Translations under genes and position numbers: made by a program
Notes under the pieces: model-generated
Databases searched by the model: none
What the model was told of the DNA's origin: nothing
What the model saw: only the letters and a program-made list of their open reading frames with translations
NCBI GenBank assembly: GCA_016711295.1
Contig: JADJTE010000016.1
Coordinates: forward strand, 75,923-139,922
From: Sphingobacteriales bacterium
GTDB lineage: Bacteria; Bacteroidota; Bacteroidia; Chitinophagales; UBA2359
Direction of reading: 5' to 3'
Length of the DNA: 64,000 bases
Part shown: positions 8,627-17,750 of the stretch, piece after piece
How the letters are laid out: each line of letters starts with the position of its first letter
How positions within the stretch are numbered: position 1 is the stretch's first letter

Positions 8627-8970
8627 GGTTTCTAATTTTGAGTAAAAGAAATAACGGGCGCATCTTGCTTGCGCCCTTGCTACAATTTATAACCCATACC
8701 ATTAGTATATCGCCCCTAAGGGGCTTTTGTTGCTATACCGTCTTTGTTTTCTATTAGCATGTCGCCCCAAAGGGGCTTAGAAAACGGTCTTTCTATTAGT
8801 GGTTTCTAATTTTGAGTAAAAGAAATAACGGGCGCATCCTGCTTGCACCCTCGCCACAATTTATATCCCATTCCATTAGTATATCGCCCCTACGGGGCTT
8901 TTGTTGCTAGACCGTCTTTGTTTTCTATTAGCATGTCGCCCCGAAGGGGCTTTAAAAACGGTCTTTCGTA
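8627..8970. repeat. Two tandem 174-bp units with CGCCCC/GGGGC hairpins
   Basis: Units at 8627-8800 and 8801-8970 both start GGTTTCTAATTTTGAGTAAA. Each contains two small hairpins (TCGCCCCTAAGGGGC-like and TGTCGCCCCAAAGGGGC) and ends near AACGGTCTTTC. An inverted, degraded relative lies at about 50383-50510. No supported gene in 8386-8998; the remainder is AT-rich. Confidence 0.82.
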
Positions 8971-8998
8971 GTTACGTGGTTTTTGTCAGAGATATTGA

Positions 8999-9820
8999 TT
9001 AATGCTTCAATTGTTTTATTTCGAGGCGAAGCGCGGCTATTTCGCCCAACAGTTTTTCGGTTAGTGTATCGCCTGTTATGCTTCCATTGATGATGAGGCT
9101 GCGCGTTTCCCATATTTCTATGATGTCCGATGCGTTGATGATATACGGTTCGTATTCGGGTGCGGGGTTGTCGGACAGCAGTAGCAGGTAGCCGCGTGTA
9201 GCCAATTCGTTATATACGCGCTTGAACAAAATGCCGTGTTCTCGGGAGATAATTATGTGGGTATGATTGGTTTTGGCGGTTGTCCAATTTTCGACATATC
9301 TGCCTACGACTATGGTGCCTGATGGTATGGGGATCATCGAGTCGCCTTTTATTTCAAAGCCTCTGAAAGTGCCTGTTTCGTTGCTTAGGAATGGCAGCCT
9401 AAATTTGGGCAATTGTTGGATAAAATCGGCATTGGCGTAGCCGTTGGGGTAGCCTGCGCTGGCGGTTACGCCCATCACCATTTCAATTACCTCGCGTCCC
9501 ATGTCGTCTGTCGATACGAGGAGCGAGCGCACGCGGAGGTCGTCGCCCATGATGCGGCGCATTTGCTGTGGGTTGTGGCGGTAGTGTTGGGGTAGGTCGT
9601 CCCATTCGCGCGATAGGTCGGCTTCTAATAGTGCATTAATGGTTACGCCGAACAGAGCCGACATTTTAGACAGCAAATTGGTCTTGGGCATGCTTGCGTT
9701 CTCTTGTTCGTAGGACGCAATATTTTTTTGGGTAATGCCTAATTTTTCGGCAAGTTCTCCTTGGTTGAGGTGCAAGACCTTTTCGCGCAGAAATTTGAGG
9801 TTACTCTTAAAAAAATTCAT
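8999..9820 (-). CDS. XRE-family regulator with S24 (LexA/CI-like) peptidase domain
   Basis: Predicted transcription repressor. Residues about 5-65 form an HTH_3 domain (LREKVLHLNQGELAEKLGI...ITQKNIASYEQ). The C-terminal S24 fold carries the catalytic Ser161 in GDSMIPIPSG and Lys200 in GILFKRVY. An Ala-Gly pair (Ala122-Gly123 in TASAGYP) sits where LexA/CI proteins cleave themselves. A helical tail (LLGEIAALRLEIKQLKH) could be a coiled coil. It has its own phylum-type promoter at 9851-9882. The targets are not visible; this class is widespread in Bacteroidota and is not always SOS-linked. No phage genes lie nearby. Intact frame, ATG at 9820-9818. Confidence 0.9.
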   Translation of the reverse strand: MNFFKSNLKFLREKVLHLNQGELAEKLGITQKNIASYEQENASMPKTNLLSKMSALFGVTINALLEADLSREWDDLPQHYRHNPQQMRRIMGDDLRVRSLLVSTDDMGREVIEMVMGVTASAGYPNGYANADFIQQLPKFRLPFLSNETGTFRGFEIKGDSMIPIPSGTIVVGRYVENWTTAKTNHTHIIISREHGILFKRVYNELATRGYLLLLSDNPAPEYEPYIINASDIIEIWETRSLIINGSITGDTLTEKLLGEIAALRLEIKQLKH

Positions 9821-9850
9821 AACTTACAGCATTAGAGATAAAAGATGAGG

Positions 9851-9882
9851 CAAAGCTAAGACCTTTTTAGCAAAACACCAAA
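9851..9882 (-). promoter_or_regulatory. Bacteroidota-type promoter of the XRE gene
   Basis: On the minus strand TTTG (9882-9879), a 20-bp spacer, then TAGCTTTG (9858-9851) match the -33 TTTG / -7 TAnnTTTG consensus exactly. It lies about 30 bp before the ATG at 9820. Confidence 0.75.
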
Positions 9883-10150
9883 TTTTTAGCCATATTTTTT
9901 AGTATTTTGAGGTAATTATTTGCTTTTACTGCTTCCTGCCCTTGTATATTTTATGTAGATACCCAATTTTGGGTGTTTTGCGGGGTTTTGTTTTGTATAT
10001 TGAGGGGCAATTTGGGCTAATATTTGGCGCATCGGAAAAGCATTGGGCATATTTGAGCCAGTAAATCTCAAATTTTATGTTCGGAATAGGACTAAAATCG
10101 GCATTTTATTTAACTTTGCCGCCATTTTGCCCATTTTAATACCTGCTGTT

Positions 10151-11581
10151 TTGCTGTTCAATTCTATTGCCTATTTGTTTTTGTTTTTGCCCATCGTAAC
10201 GCTTGCCTATTTTTTGTTGCCGCAGCGTTATAGGTGGTGTTTGCTATTGGGGGCGAGCTACTTTTTTTATATGTATTGGAAGTGGCAATATGGCTTGCTG
10301 ATGTTATTGACCACGTTCATTACCTATACGACGGGTTTGCTCATCAATAGGGCGGCTACTGAGCGACAACGGACGGGGTGGTTTGTGCTTGGATTGGGGG
10401 TTGATATTGCTATTTTGTTTTTTTTTAAGTATTTCAACTTTGTTGGCGAAAGCCTCAATATCGTTTTTAATGCGCTGCGCGTGGGTGCGCCCATACCTAC
10501 CTTAGATTTGATTTTGCCTGTTGGTATTTCGTTCTATACTTTCCAATCGCTTAGTTATACTATTGATGTATATAGGCGCAAGCATTTGCCCGAAAAACAT
10601 TTTGGCTTATATGCCTTATATGTCGCTTTTTTCCCGCAATTGGTGGCGGGTCCTATCGAACGCTCGCAGGATTTGCTGCCTCAATTTCGCGAGACGCATA
10701 CATTTTCGGTCGAGCGACTGATAGCTGGCGCACGCCTTATTTTGTGGGGTTTGTTCAAAAAGGTGGTCATTGCCGATTCGCTGGGGCTTTATGTCAATAG
10801 GGTGTATGCCGACCTGCCTGCCCATCAAGGAATAGCATTATTGTTGGCTATGCTATTTTTTGTTTACCAAATTTATTGCGATTTTTCGGGATATAGCGAT
10901 ATAGCGCATGGGTCGGCGCGGATATTGGGCTATCGCCTAACGGTCAATTTCAACTTTCCGTTTCGCGCACGCAGCTATAGCGACCTTTGGGCGCGGTGGC
11001 ATATTACGCTCACTAATTGGTTTCGCGAATATTTATACATTCCTTTGGGTGGCAATAGGGTGAAACCCTTGTTACAATATCGCAATACCTTGTTTATATT
11101 TGCTTTAATTGGTTTGTGGCATGGTGCTGCTTGGAATTTTGTTTTATTTGGCATCTTGCAAGCCCTTGTTATCATTGCTGCGCTTGCGACTAAAAAGCAA
11201 CGCCAAGCGATAAATTCGGCTTGGGGCATCGATAGGTATGGAGTTGTCGATGCGGCGATAGACCGTATTATGGTGGTGGGTATCTATGCTATTTTTGCAG
11301 GTGGGATATTTAGGGCAAAGAGCGTTGCTGATTATGTGTATATGCTCACTCATTGTTGGTCGTTTGGGCTCAAAAAAAGTGCCTTGCCCGAAATAATATT
11401 TCTATGCCTGCTGATTTTTTGTTTCGAGCTAATTCAATATCCGATGAAAGAACGCCAAACCGACCCTTTCCTGAGCCTCAAACGCTATCGCTACCGTTTG
11501 TTGCTGTACCTATTTTTGATATTTGCTATTCTATTGGCGGGCAATAGCCAAGCCGACCCGTTTTTGTATTTCCAATTTTAA
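10151..11581 (+). CDS. MBOAT-family O-acyltransferase (AlgI-like)
   Basis: Multi-pass membrane acyltransferase that typically moves acetyl groups across the inner membrane onto exported polysaccharide. Sequence support: repeated hydrophobic segments, LPVGISFYTFQSLSYTIDVYRRK, FPQLVAGPIERSQDLLPQF, YSDIAHGSARILGY, ARWHITLTNWFREYLYIPLGGNR and the conserved His in LWHGAAWNF. There is no ATG in frame before the conserved start region. TTG 10151 gives a product beginning (M)LFNSIAYLFLFLP, matching the usual MBOAT N-terminus, and a length of 476 residues; the open frame extends back to another TTG at 10043. First gene of a plus-strand run: sulfotransferase 18 bp later, a second sulfotransferase, then an SGNH-like protein, the kind of partner AlgI-type proteins need. 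The frame is intact. Confidence 0.9.
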   Translation: MLFNSIAYLFLFLPIVTLAYFLLPQRYRWCLLLGASYFFYMYWKWQYGLLMLLTTFITYTTGLLINRAATERQRTGWFVLGLGVDIAILFFFKYFNFVGESLNIVFNALRVGAPIPTLDLILPVGISFYTFQSLSYTIDVYRRKHLPEKHFGLYALYVAFFPQLVAGPIERSQDLLPQFRETHTFSVERLIAGARLILWGLFKKVVIADSLGLYVNRVYADLPAHQGIALLLAMLFFVYQIYCDFSGYSDIAHGSARILGYRLTVNFNFPFRARSYSDLWARWHITLTNWFREYLYIPLGGNRVKPLLQYRNTLFIFALIGLWHGAAWNFVLFGILQALVIIAALATKKQRQAINSAWGIDRYGVVDAAIDRIMVVGIYAIFAGGIFRAKSVADYVYMLTHCWSFGLKKSALPEIIFLCLLIFCFELIQYPMKERQTDPFLSLKRYRYRLLLYLFLIFAILLAGNSQADPFLYFQF

Positions 11582-11599
11582 TACTTTCACTACTTCACT

Positions 11600-12696
11600 A
11601 TGATTAGTCTTGATAAATTGAAAAAAATACCCATTTACTATATTGTTGGTATTGGCAGGAGTGGTACGAGCATGGTCACGTCTTTGTTTCACCCCAATTG
11701 CAAGGTTTGGGCAAGCCCTGAAAATCCGTTCCTATTGTTTTTTTATCATGCTTACTGCCACAAAACCCAATGGACTGCCAACGATATAGAAGCAGTTATC
11801 ACCTATCTAAGGCTTATTTTTGAGACGCACCCGCCTATCGGCTGGCATTTCGACCCTGATGCCCTGCGCCAAACGCTGCTGGGTTTGCCCGAAGGTACTA
11901 ATTATGCCGAATTTTGTAAGGCTATATATTTCAATTTTTTGCCTGCTGCCTACGACAAAAATCCCGAAGAGGTGCAGTTTATCCTCGACAAAAATCCGTC
12001 CTATACACTACAATGGCGAAGGCTTTTGCAATTAAATCCCTTGCAAGTGCCTAAATTTTTGGTCATGCTGCGCGATTATAGGGCTAATATTTTGTCGCGC
12101 AAGCAGAGCATTAATGTCCGAAAGCCTCAGACGGCTTTTGATGCTTATAGGTGGTTGTTGTTCAATAGGGCGGCGCAATCTTTGCTCAAAAAACACCCCG
12201 ATTTGGCTATCTTGGTGCGGTACGAAGATATGGTCATGCAGCCCGAAGAGGAGTCTAAACGGGTTTGCGCTTTTTTTGGCGTGCCTTATGCGCCGGATAT
12301 GTTGCAGTTTCATCGGAGGAGAAGAAAGTTATACGACGATAGCGGCGAAAGTGTGGCGAAGTCGGCGCGGTTTCAAAAAAATATGGCGACTTGGCGCGTC
12401 CTATCAATACATCGCGCTTAGAGGCTTGGAAAACCCAACTTTCGGAGCGCGACCGCCTTGTCGCTGAATATGTCTGCGGCAAAATGGGTAGGCAATTTGG
12501 TTACGAAACTACCTTAGACATAGGGCTATGGCAGCGGATTGGCTTGTTTTTTACTACATTTATCCCTTTTCTAAGGGCTTTTTATGACGTTTATAAAGAT
12601 GAGTGCTTGTTTTACTTATCGCCTAAACTAAAAATGAGCCGAATAAAATGGCTCAATAAAACTATCAAACATGAGCCTGCCCAACAGCACAACTAA
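11600..12696 (+). CDS. Sulfotransferase family protein (frame slip near 12390)
   Basis: PAPS-dependent sulfotransferase fold. The 5'-phosphosulfate loop is VGIGRSGTSMVTSL near residue 20; the 3'-phosphate region includes VMLRDYRANILSRKQ. The first frame ends artificially at 12421. Adding one base in ATGGCG(G)ACTTGG at about 12388 restores the family segment LARPINTSRLEAWKTQL and continues to the stop at 12696, giving about 365 residues. Compare NLSRPVNTDRVAAWQ in the next gene. Starts at ATG 11600, 18 bp after the MBOAT gene, and overlaps the next sulfotransferase by 26 bp, so translation is probably coupled. Substrate unknown; it is likely the same glycan handled by the operon. The slip is more likely a sequencing error than decay, because both halves are well conserved. 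Confidence 0.82.
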
Positions 12697-13735
12697 TATA
12701 CCGCTGCATTTCTTGATAGGTATCGGTAGAAGCGGGACTACCTTGCTGACGACTATGTTGAATGCGCACCCGAACCTTGTGGCTACGCCTGAAAATGATT
12801 TTGCCTTGTTTTTTCAGTCGCAATTTGCCGATAAGGACATGAGCAAACCTGCTGACATTGACCTCTTTGTGCGGCTGTTTAATCGACCGCGCCAGCAGGC
12901 TATTAGTGTTTGGAATCCCGAACCGACTACGCTGCGCCGAATATTTGCTCGACACCCGCAGGGGATTTCTTATGCCGATTTATGTAAGGAGGTTTATCTT
13001 TCGTACAGTTTTAAGGCAGAAGGCAGTAACGACATCCGGGCGATAATTGACAAAAACCCTATTTATACGTTGCACATACCGCTTTGGACGCGGTTGTTTC
13101 TCGATGCTAAGTTCATTGTATTGGTGCGTGATTATCGCGATAATATCTTATCGCGCAAGCGGACGGATAAGAGAAGCCGCTTAAATGCGACGACTATACA
13201 CGCTGCGGTATGGAATATTTATTATCGGCACATCTTGAAGGCGCAGCAGCAAAACCCGCAGCGGTTTTTGACCATTCGTTACGAAGACCTCGCTGCTAAT
13301 GCCGAAGCGGTATTGCGACAAATTTGCTCTTTTTTAGCCATCGGTTTTGAGCCTGTTATGTTGGAGGCATACCGACAAAACGAATTGTTAAAGAGTAAGC
13401 GCGTTAAGGAGAGTATCAGCCAAGCCGATTATGAACATATTAGCGCGATGCACGAGAACCTAAGCCGACCAGTGAATACGGACCGAGTGGCGGCTTGGCA
13501 GCGCGAGATGCCAATTGCTGATAGGGCTACTGCCGAGCAGATATGTGGGCAATTGGGCGAGCGGTTTGGCTATGCTACGACGCTGGATATTAGTTGGTTT
13601 CAAAAGATGCGGATATTTGCTAAACAACTTGTCTTGGGTACGTATGCCCATTTTTATACCGAGGTTTGGGCAAAGCGCGTTTTTTATCTGCCTCTCAAAT
13701 GGCGGCTCTTTTTTGCTTCGTTTACTCAACAATAA
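12671..13735 (+). CDS. Sulfotransferase family protein
   Basis: Intact 354-residue sulfotransferase-fold protein. It carries LIGIGRSGTTLLTTML (phosphosulfate loop, about 10-25), ATPENDFALFF, IIDKNPIYTLH, VLVRDYRDNILSRKR (3'-phosphate binding) and the C-terminal signature LSRPVNTDRVAAWQ...ICGQLGERFGY. ATG 12671 lies inside the end of the previous sulfotransferase gene. Paralogous to the upstream gene and to the three minus-strand copies at 18.5-22.2 kb; the C-terminal hydrophobic segment before the end may contact the membrane. Third gene of the operon, 14 bp before the SGNH-like gene. Confidence 0.9.
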   Translation: MSLPNSTTNIPLHFLIGIGRSGTTLLTTMLNAHPNLVATPENDFALFFQSQFADKDMSKPADIDLFVRLFNRPRQQAISVWNPEPTTLRRIFARHPQGISYADLCKEVYLSYSFKAEGSNDIRAIIDKNPIYTLHIPLWTRLFLDAKFIVLVRDYRDNILSRKRTDKRSRLNATTIHAAVWNIYYRHILKAQQQNPQRFLTIRYEDLAANAEAVLRQICSFLAIGFEPVMLEAYRQNELLKSKRVKESISQADYEHISAMHENLSRPVNTDRVAAWQREMPIADRATAEQICGQLGERFGYATTLDISWFQKMRIFAKQLVLGTYAHFYTEVWAKRVFYLPLKWRLFFASFTQQ

Positions 13736-13749
13736 TTAGATGTACACTT

Positions 13750-14697
13750 ATGAATACTCAACTATTGGGCAAAGCCATTGTCTTTTTGTTGGCTGCTGTG
13801 GGCATACATTGTTTGCTGTATTTGGGCTTTATGGCTTGGGTGGGGCGGCATAGCCAGCTGTTTAAAGACGAAAGGGCGATAATGCAAAGCGATAGGGCTT
13901 ATGATTATCTATTTTTGGGCAATTCGCACGTGGCGCGTGGCATTGATACGTCTCTGATTGGCGGGGCGTTTAACTATGGCTTTTATGGCGAGAATATAGG
14001 CAGGAGTTATTACAAGCTCGAAAGTTTGCTTCAGAATAGCCCCAAAGGGAGGTTTAAGTATGTGGTTATGCCTGCGGAGGTGGGTGTGCATACGGCGTTT
14101 ATGTATCGGTTCAATAAGTACAACTATTATTATAGCAGGCTGATTGATGAACGCGAATGGCTATCGATTAGCAGAGATTATGCCTATCAAGCTAATTATT
14201 GGCTCGATTGCGTGTTTGTGTATTCCCATTTTAAAGAGGTGCTGACTACGAGAGACAAAAAAAAGCAGAGAGGATATATGGCTATAGACCAGAGGAGCGA
14301 TGCAGAGAACGCTAAGAGCGGCTATATCGAGGCGCGTACTTTGATAGAGGACAATCGGATAGAGACTATCTATGACCCTGTATTGATGGAGTATGTAAAG
14401 AAGGCTATCGAGCTATGCCGACAGAACGATATAAAGGTGATTTTTGTCAAATATCCTTTGAGTGGCTATTTTTTGACTGCTACGCGCCAGATTGTAGGTG
14501 ATACTGCTTTGGATAGTTCGCCACTTGAGCAGATTATAGACGCGAATGGCATCATTACCTTAGATTACGAGTCGGTATTTGCGTCTTGTGGGGAGTATTT
14601 TTTGGATTCGCACCATCTGAACCGAGCGGGCGGCGAAGCGTTATCTATTTTGGTGGCGCATGATTTGGCGATTTTGCGCAAGAGTGGTCAATTATAG
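13750..14697 (+). CDS. SGNH-hydrolase-like membrane-anchored protein, MBOAT partner
   Basis: A 315-residue protein with an N-terminal membrane anchor (AIVFLLAAVGIHCLLYLGFMA) and an SGNH-type core outside. The block YLFLGNSHVARGID supplies the GNSH motif, and DSHHLNRAGG near the end supplies the Asp-x-His-type catalytic block. Proteins of this kind (AlgJ/AlgX/DHHW-like) work with an MBOAT to place acetyl groups on periplasmic polysaccharide. I chose ATG 13750 (MNTQLLGKA), because the frame open from 13666 overlaps the preceding gene's 3' end. Last gene of the operon; a repeat copy starts 23 bp after its stop. Intact frame. The acyl group and polymer are not determined by the sequence. Confidence 0.78.
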   Translation: MNTQLLGKAIVFLLAAVGIHCLLYLGFMAWVGRHSQLFKDERAIMQSDRAYDYLFLGNSHVARGIDTSLIGGAFNYGFYGENIGRSYYKLESLLQNSPKGRFKYVVMPAEVGVHTAFMYRFNKYNYYYSRLIDEREWLSISRDYAYQANYWLDCVFVYSHFKEVLTTRDKKKQRGYMAIDQRSDAENAKSGYIEARTLIEDNRIETIYDPVLMEYVKKAIELCRQNDIKVIFVKYPLSGYFLTATRQIVGDTALDSSPLEQIIDANGIITLDYESVFASCGEYFLDSHHLNRAGGEALSILVAHDLAILRKSGQL

Positions 14698-14720
14698 GTA
14701 TTGTATGGGTGGGTTTTGGC

Positions 14721-15046
14721 GTAACTATTTAGGTGGTTTTGTCGCTCACTTGTCTATTGTTGCTTTGTAGTGCTGTTTCTTCTTTTTTGTCTTGACACAA
14801 AAAAGAAGCAAAAAAAGTCAAGCCTTGATTTTGCTTTCGCTAAAATGCTGCATTACAGGCGTGCCTAAATCAAGGCGAAGTTCTTGCAGGGCTTCGTAGG
14901 TGCGTTTTGAGTTGTCGCTGTGGATTTAGGAAACAAGCCACGCCTTTCATTCCGCATTTTTTAACGCGAGCAAAATAATGGCGGGAAAAAAATGCGACCT
15001 ACAAACATAAATTGGAGCAAAGAAGTATACCTGTCTAAATAATTAC
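14721..15046 (+). repeat. Full-length copy of the MITE-like repeat family
   Basis: 326 bp from GTAACTATTTAG (14721) to CTAAATAATTAC (15046). It contains the hairpin CTTCTTTTTTGT-cttgac-ACAAAAAAGAAG, the CTTGAC/GTCAAG pairing around it, and the GCGTGCCTAAATC...GGATTTAGG inverted repeat. Non-coding; starts 23 bp after the SGNH-like stop. Confidence 0.9.
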
Positions 15047-15419
15047 GTTTCTTCTTTTTTGTCTTGACACAATCCCATTTAATGGGGATGAGAAGCAAAA
15101 AAGTCAAGCCTTGATTTTGCTTTCGCTAAAATGCTGCATTACGCGGCGTGCCTACATCCAGGGGAAGTGCTTGCAGGACTTCGTAGGCATATTTAGAATT
15201 GTCGCTGTGGATTTAGGAAACAAGCTACGCCTTGTTAGCGAAGTCGAACAACATTCCGCATTTTTTAACGCGAGCAAAATAAGGGCGAGAAAAAAAATGC
15301 GACCTACAAACAGAGACCGAAACCAAAAGGCATATAGCCTAAATAGTTACGGGCGGCAAATAAATACGACCCACAAACAGAGACCGAAACCGAAAAAGGC
15401 GCATAGCTTAAATAGCTAC
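15047..15419 (+). repeat. Truncated copy plus solo right end of the same repeat family
   Basis: 15047-15350 repeats the body of the element without its left end. Here the first hairpin is replaced by one around AATCCCATTTAATGGGGAT, and the unit ends CTAAATAGTTAC. 15351-15419 is a 69-bp solo right end (ACGACCCACAAACAGAGACC...) ending TTAAATAGCTAC, 7 bp before the next gene's stop codon. Confidence 0.85.
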
Positions 15420-15426
15420 GCTTGGG

Positions 15427-16212
15427 TTATGTAAGCCGACCATATAGCCACATTGCCAGCCGCGCGGGGTATTGTGTAATATTCATCATCATGCGGCGCA
15501 CAAATGGGGGAAGTGTCCGATGATATAGAACTTCTGAAATAGGGTTTGCCAAAACAAATTGCCTAATACTTTGGCGCATATCCAAAGGTGTTTGGTGGGC
15601 GAACTGTGGGCGTATGACATCGAATATGAGTACGTAGCGCGGTTGGTCGGTTTTGTTCCAAGCGGTGTGGCGTTGGGCATCGCAAAAAGCCAATACTTTG
15701 CCTTCGTGCCAAGGTCGCTCTTCGTTGCCTACTTTCATGGTGCATTGTGGTGTGCCTGCGGGGATTTGCAGACCTAAATGGCAGCGGTACATGGCATTGG
15801 TGTCGCCCAGATGGGGTTTGATGCTTGTTTGCGGGCGCATCATGCTGAACGATGCGGATACCATATTGGGTATTTTTTGTAATAATTGGGTGGTGACGGG
15901 GCATTTGCGGCAGTTGCGCCGTAGGGTTATGCCCCAGGCAAATAATACGAATACGGTCCAATTGGTAGCTTGGTTGGCGAGTGTTCGATTGATGTAGGGT
16001 ATTATGCCTGTGTCTTGTTCTGCAAGTAAAACGGATAGCTCTTGTTTGACGGTCGTCCAATTTTGTTCTAATTCGGCTATCCAAGTTGTATTGGATAGGT
16101 CGAAAAAGAAGGGGTCGGGCTGTGTGTATGTATCGCCTTCGACGAATGAGAACCATAATTGTTGGCTTTCTGTGTGTTGGGGCTTGTGTGCTGTGTCGGT
16201 GGGGTGGGTCAT
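15427..16212 (-). CDS. Aspartyl/asparaginyl beta-hydroxylase-fold protein, paralogue 1
   Basis: 261 residues with the Asp/Asn beta-hydroxylase (PF05118-type) core, an Fe(II)/2-oxoglutarate dioxygenase fold. The first iron His lies in SIKPHLGDTNAMYRCHLGLQIP, the second in AQRHTAWN; CTMKVGNEERPWHEGKVLAF is the family's central strand block. Relatives hydroxylate EGF-like domains in animals, and LpxO hydroxylates lipid A acyl chains in bacteria; the substrate here is unknown. Last gene of the minus-strand cluster of three sulfotransferases and two hydroxylases. A second paralogue lies upstream across a repeat block. Start ATG 16212 (MTHPTDTAHKP); the first 20 residues are low-complexity and a later start is possible. 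Frame intact. Confidence 0.85.
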   Translation of the reverse strand: MTHPTDTAHKPQHTESQQLWFSFVEGDTYTQPDPFFFDLSNTTWIAELEQNWTTVKQELSVLLAEQDTGIIPYINRTLANQATNWTVFVLFAWGITLRRNCRKCPVTTQLLQKIPNMVSASFSMMRPQTSIKPHLGDTNAMYRCHLGLQIPAGTPQCTMKVGNEERPWHEGKVLAFCDAQRHTAWNKTDQPRYVLIFDVIRPQFAHQTPLDMRQSIRQFVLANPISEVLYHRTLPPFVRRMMMNITQYPARLAMWLYGRLT

Positions 16213-16215
16213 AGG

Positions 16216-16967
16216 TAGCGAGTAAGTATTTAGGCGGTTTTGCCGCTCATTTGTTTATTGTTGCTTTATAGTGTTGTTTATTCGTAACTATTTAGGTGGT
16301 TTTGCTGCTCACTTGTCTATTGTTGCTTTGTAGTTCTGTTTCTTCTTTTTTGTCTTGACACAAAAAAGAAGCAAAAAAAGTCAAGCCTTGATTTTGCTTT
16401 CGCTAAAATGCTGCATTACAGGCGTGCCTAAATCCAAGGCGAAGTTCTTGCAGGGCTTCGTAGGTGCGTTTTGAGTTGTCGCTGTGGATTTAGGAAACAA
16501 GCCACGCCTTTCATTCCGCATTTTTTAACGCGAGCAAAATAATGGCGGGAAAAAAATGCGACCTACAAACATAAATCAGCATAAAGGAGTATAACTGTCT
16601 AAATAATTACGTTTTTTCTTTTTTAGCTTGACACAATCCCCTTTAATGGGGATGGAAGCAAAAAAAGTCGAGCCTTGATTTTGCTTTCGCTAAAATGCTG
16701 CATTACGCGGCGTGCCTAAATCCAAGGCGAAGTTCTTGCAGGGCTTCGTAGGTGCGTTTTGAGTTGTTGCTGTGGATTTAGAAAACAAGCCAGGCCTTGT
16801 GAGCGAAGTCGAATAACATGCGCAAAATAAGGGTGGGAAAAAAAATGCGACCTACAAACAGAGACCGAAACCAAAAGGCATATAGCCTAAATAGTTACAG
16901 GCGGCAAATAAATACGACCTACAAACAGAGACCGAAACCAAAAAAGGCGCATAGCCTAAATAGTTAC
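16216..16967 (+). repeat. Repeat block: solo left end, full copy, truncated copy, solo right end
   Basis: 16216-16283 is a solo left end; 16284-16610 a full-length copy (327 bp, GTAACTATTTAG to CTAAATAATTAC); 16611-16898 a copy without left end; 16899-16967 a solo right end ending CTAAATAGTTAC. The order is the same as at 14721-15419, so the two blocks look like duplicates. The last terminal repeat provides the stop codon of the next gene. Confidence 0.88.
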
Positions 16968-17722
16968 CGGTAGCGATATAAAAAATTGCGGAGCGGTGTG
17001 AGGACGAGGGCGGCGGTGCGGGCTGTATGGTAGACGAATGTTTGTAGGAAATGGGGGAGTCGGTCGAATTGGGCTACGGAAATGCCTAAGCGTCCTGCCC
17101 ATGATTGCAAAAAGAGTGATGCCAATACTGATGCGCATATCTTGCGTTGTTGTGAGCGGTAGGGCGGCAGTATGACATCGAACAATAGGATATATCGGTT
17201 TTGGTTGGTGTCGTTCCAAGCGGTATGTTCGTGTGCGTCGCAGAACAATAGTAGTTTGCCGTCTTGCCATGCCTTATCTTCGCCGCGAACGCGAAAGCCG
17301 CAATGGGGCAATCCTTCGGGGACGTATAGCCCGAGATGGCATCGGGCGATGGCGTTGGTATCGCCGTTGTGTGGTTTGATGCGGCTATGTGCTTCGAGTA
17401 GGTTGAAGGAGGCAGATACCATGCCCGGTATTTGGCGCAATAGGGATATGGTTTGCGGGCATTTATTACAATTGTCTTGCATAGTTATGCCCCAAGCCAT
17501 TAATGGGAATGTTTTCCAGCTTTTGGCTTGTGTCACCAAATTTTTATCGAAATAGGGCATCAATTGGGTGTTTTGTTGGACAATTGCATCTAATTCGGCG
17601 CGAATGGTTTGCCAATTGTGTTCTATATTGGCAGCCCAATCGAATTGGGTAGCGTCGTAGTAGGGTGGTTCGCTGCCTTTGAAGCCGTTGCGCTCAAAAA
17701 AGGAATACCATATAGCGGACAT
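16964..17722 (-). CDS. Aspartyl/asparaginyl beta-hydroxylase-fold protein, paralogue 2
   Basis: 252 residues, clearly paralogous to the gene at 15427-16212: shared iron-binding blocks SRIKPHNGDTNAIARCHLGLYVP and AHEHTAWND, the central block GFRVRGEDKAWQDGKLLLF, and the Cys-rich segment DNCNKCPQTISLLRQIPGMV. Probably an Fe(II)/2-oxoglutarate dioxygenase of unknown substrate. The stop codon TAA (16966-16964) is formed by the terminal repeat G-TAA-CTATTTAG, directly after YRYR. The insertion may therefore have set the present C-terminus. ATG 17722. Frame intact. It lies between repeat blocks on both sides, like a cassette. Confidence 0.85.
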   Translation of the reverse strand: MSAIWYSFFERNGFKGSEPPYYDATQFDWAANIEHNWQTIRAELDAIVQQNTQLMPYFDKNLVTQAKSWKTFPLMAWGITMQDNCNKCPQTISLLRQIPGMVSASFNLLEAHSRIKPHNGDTNAIARCHLGLYVPEGLPHCGFRVRGEDKAWQDGKLLLFCDAHEHTAWNDTNQNRYILLFDVILPPYRSQQRKICASVLASLFLQSWAGRLGISVAQFDRLPHFLQTFVYHTARTAALVLTPLRNFLYRYR

Positions 17723-17750
17723 ATAGTTGATGGGGATTGTGGGTTAATTT

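Noticed and set aside
8382..8702. Minus-strand frame of about 106 codons upstream of the secreted protein gene
   Set aside because: It spans a repeat unit and AT-rich intergenic DNA, shows low-complexity composition and has no recognisable domain.
10043..10150. N-terminal extension of the MBOAT protein from TTG 10043
   Set aside because: The extra residues do not resemble the family; the TTG at 10151 gives the normal MBOAT N-terminus.
15563..16156. Second minus-strand frame overlapping hydroxylase paralogue 1
   Set aside because: It is an alternative-frame shadow, rich in His/Arg/Pro; the other frame has the complete iron-binding motifs.
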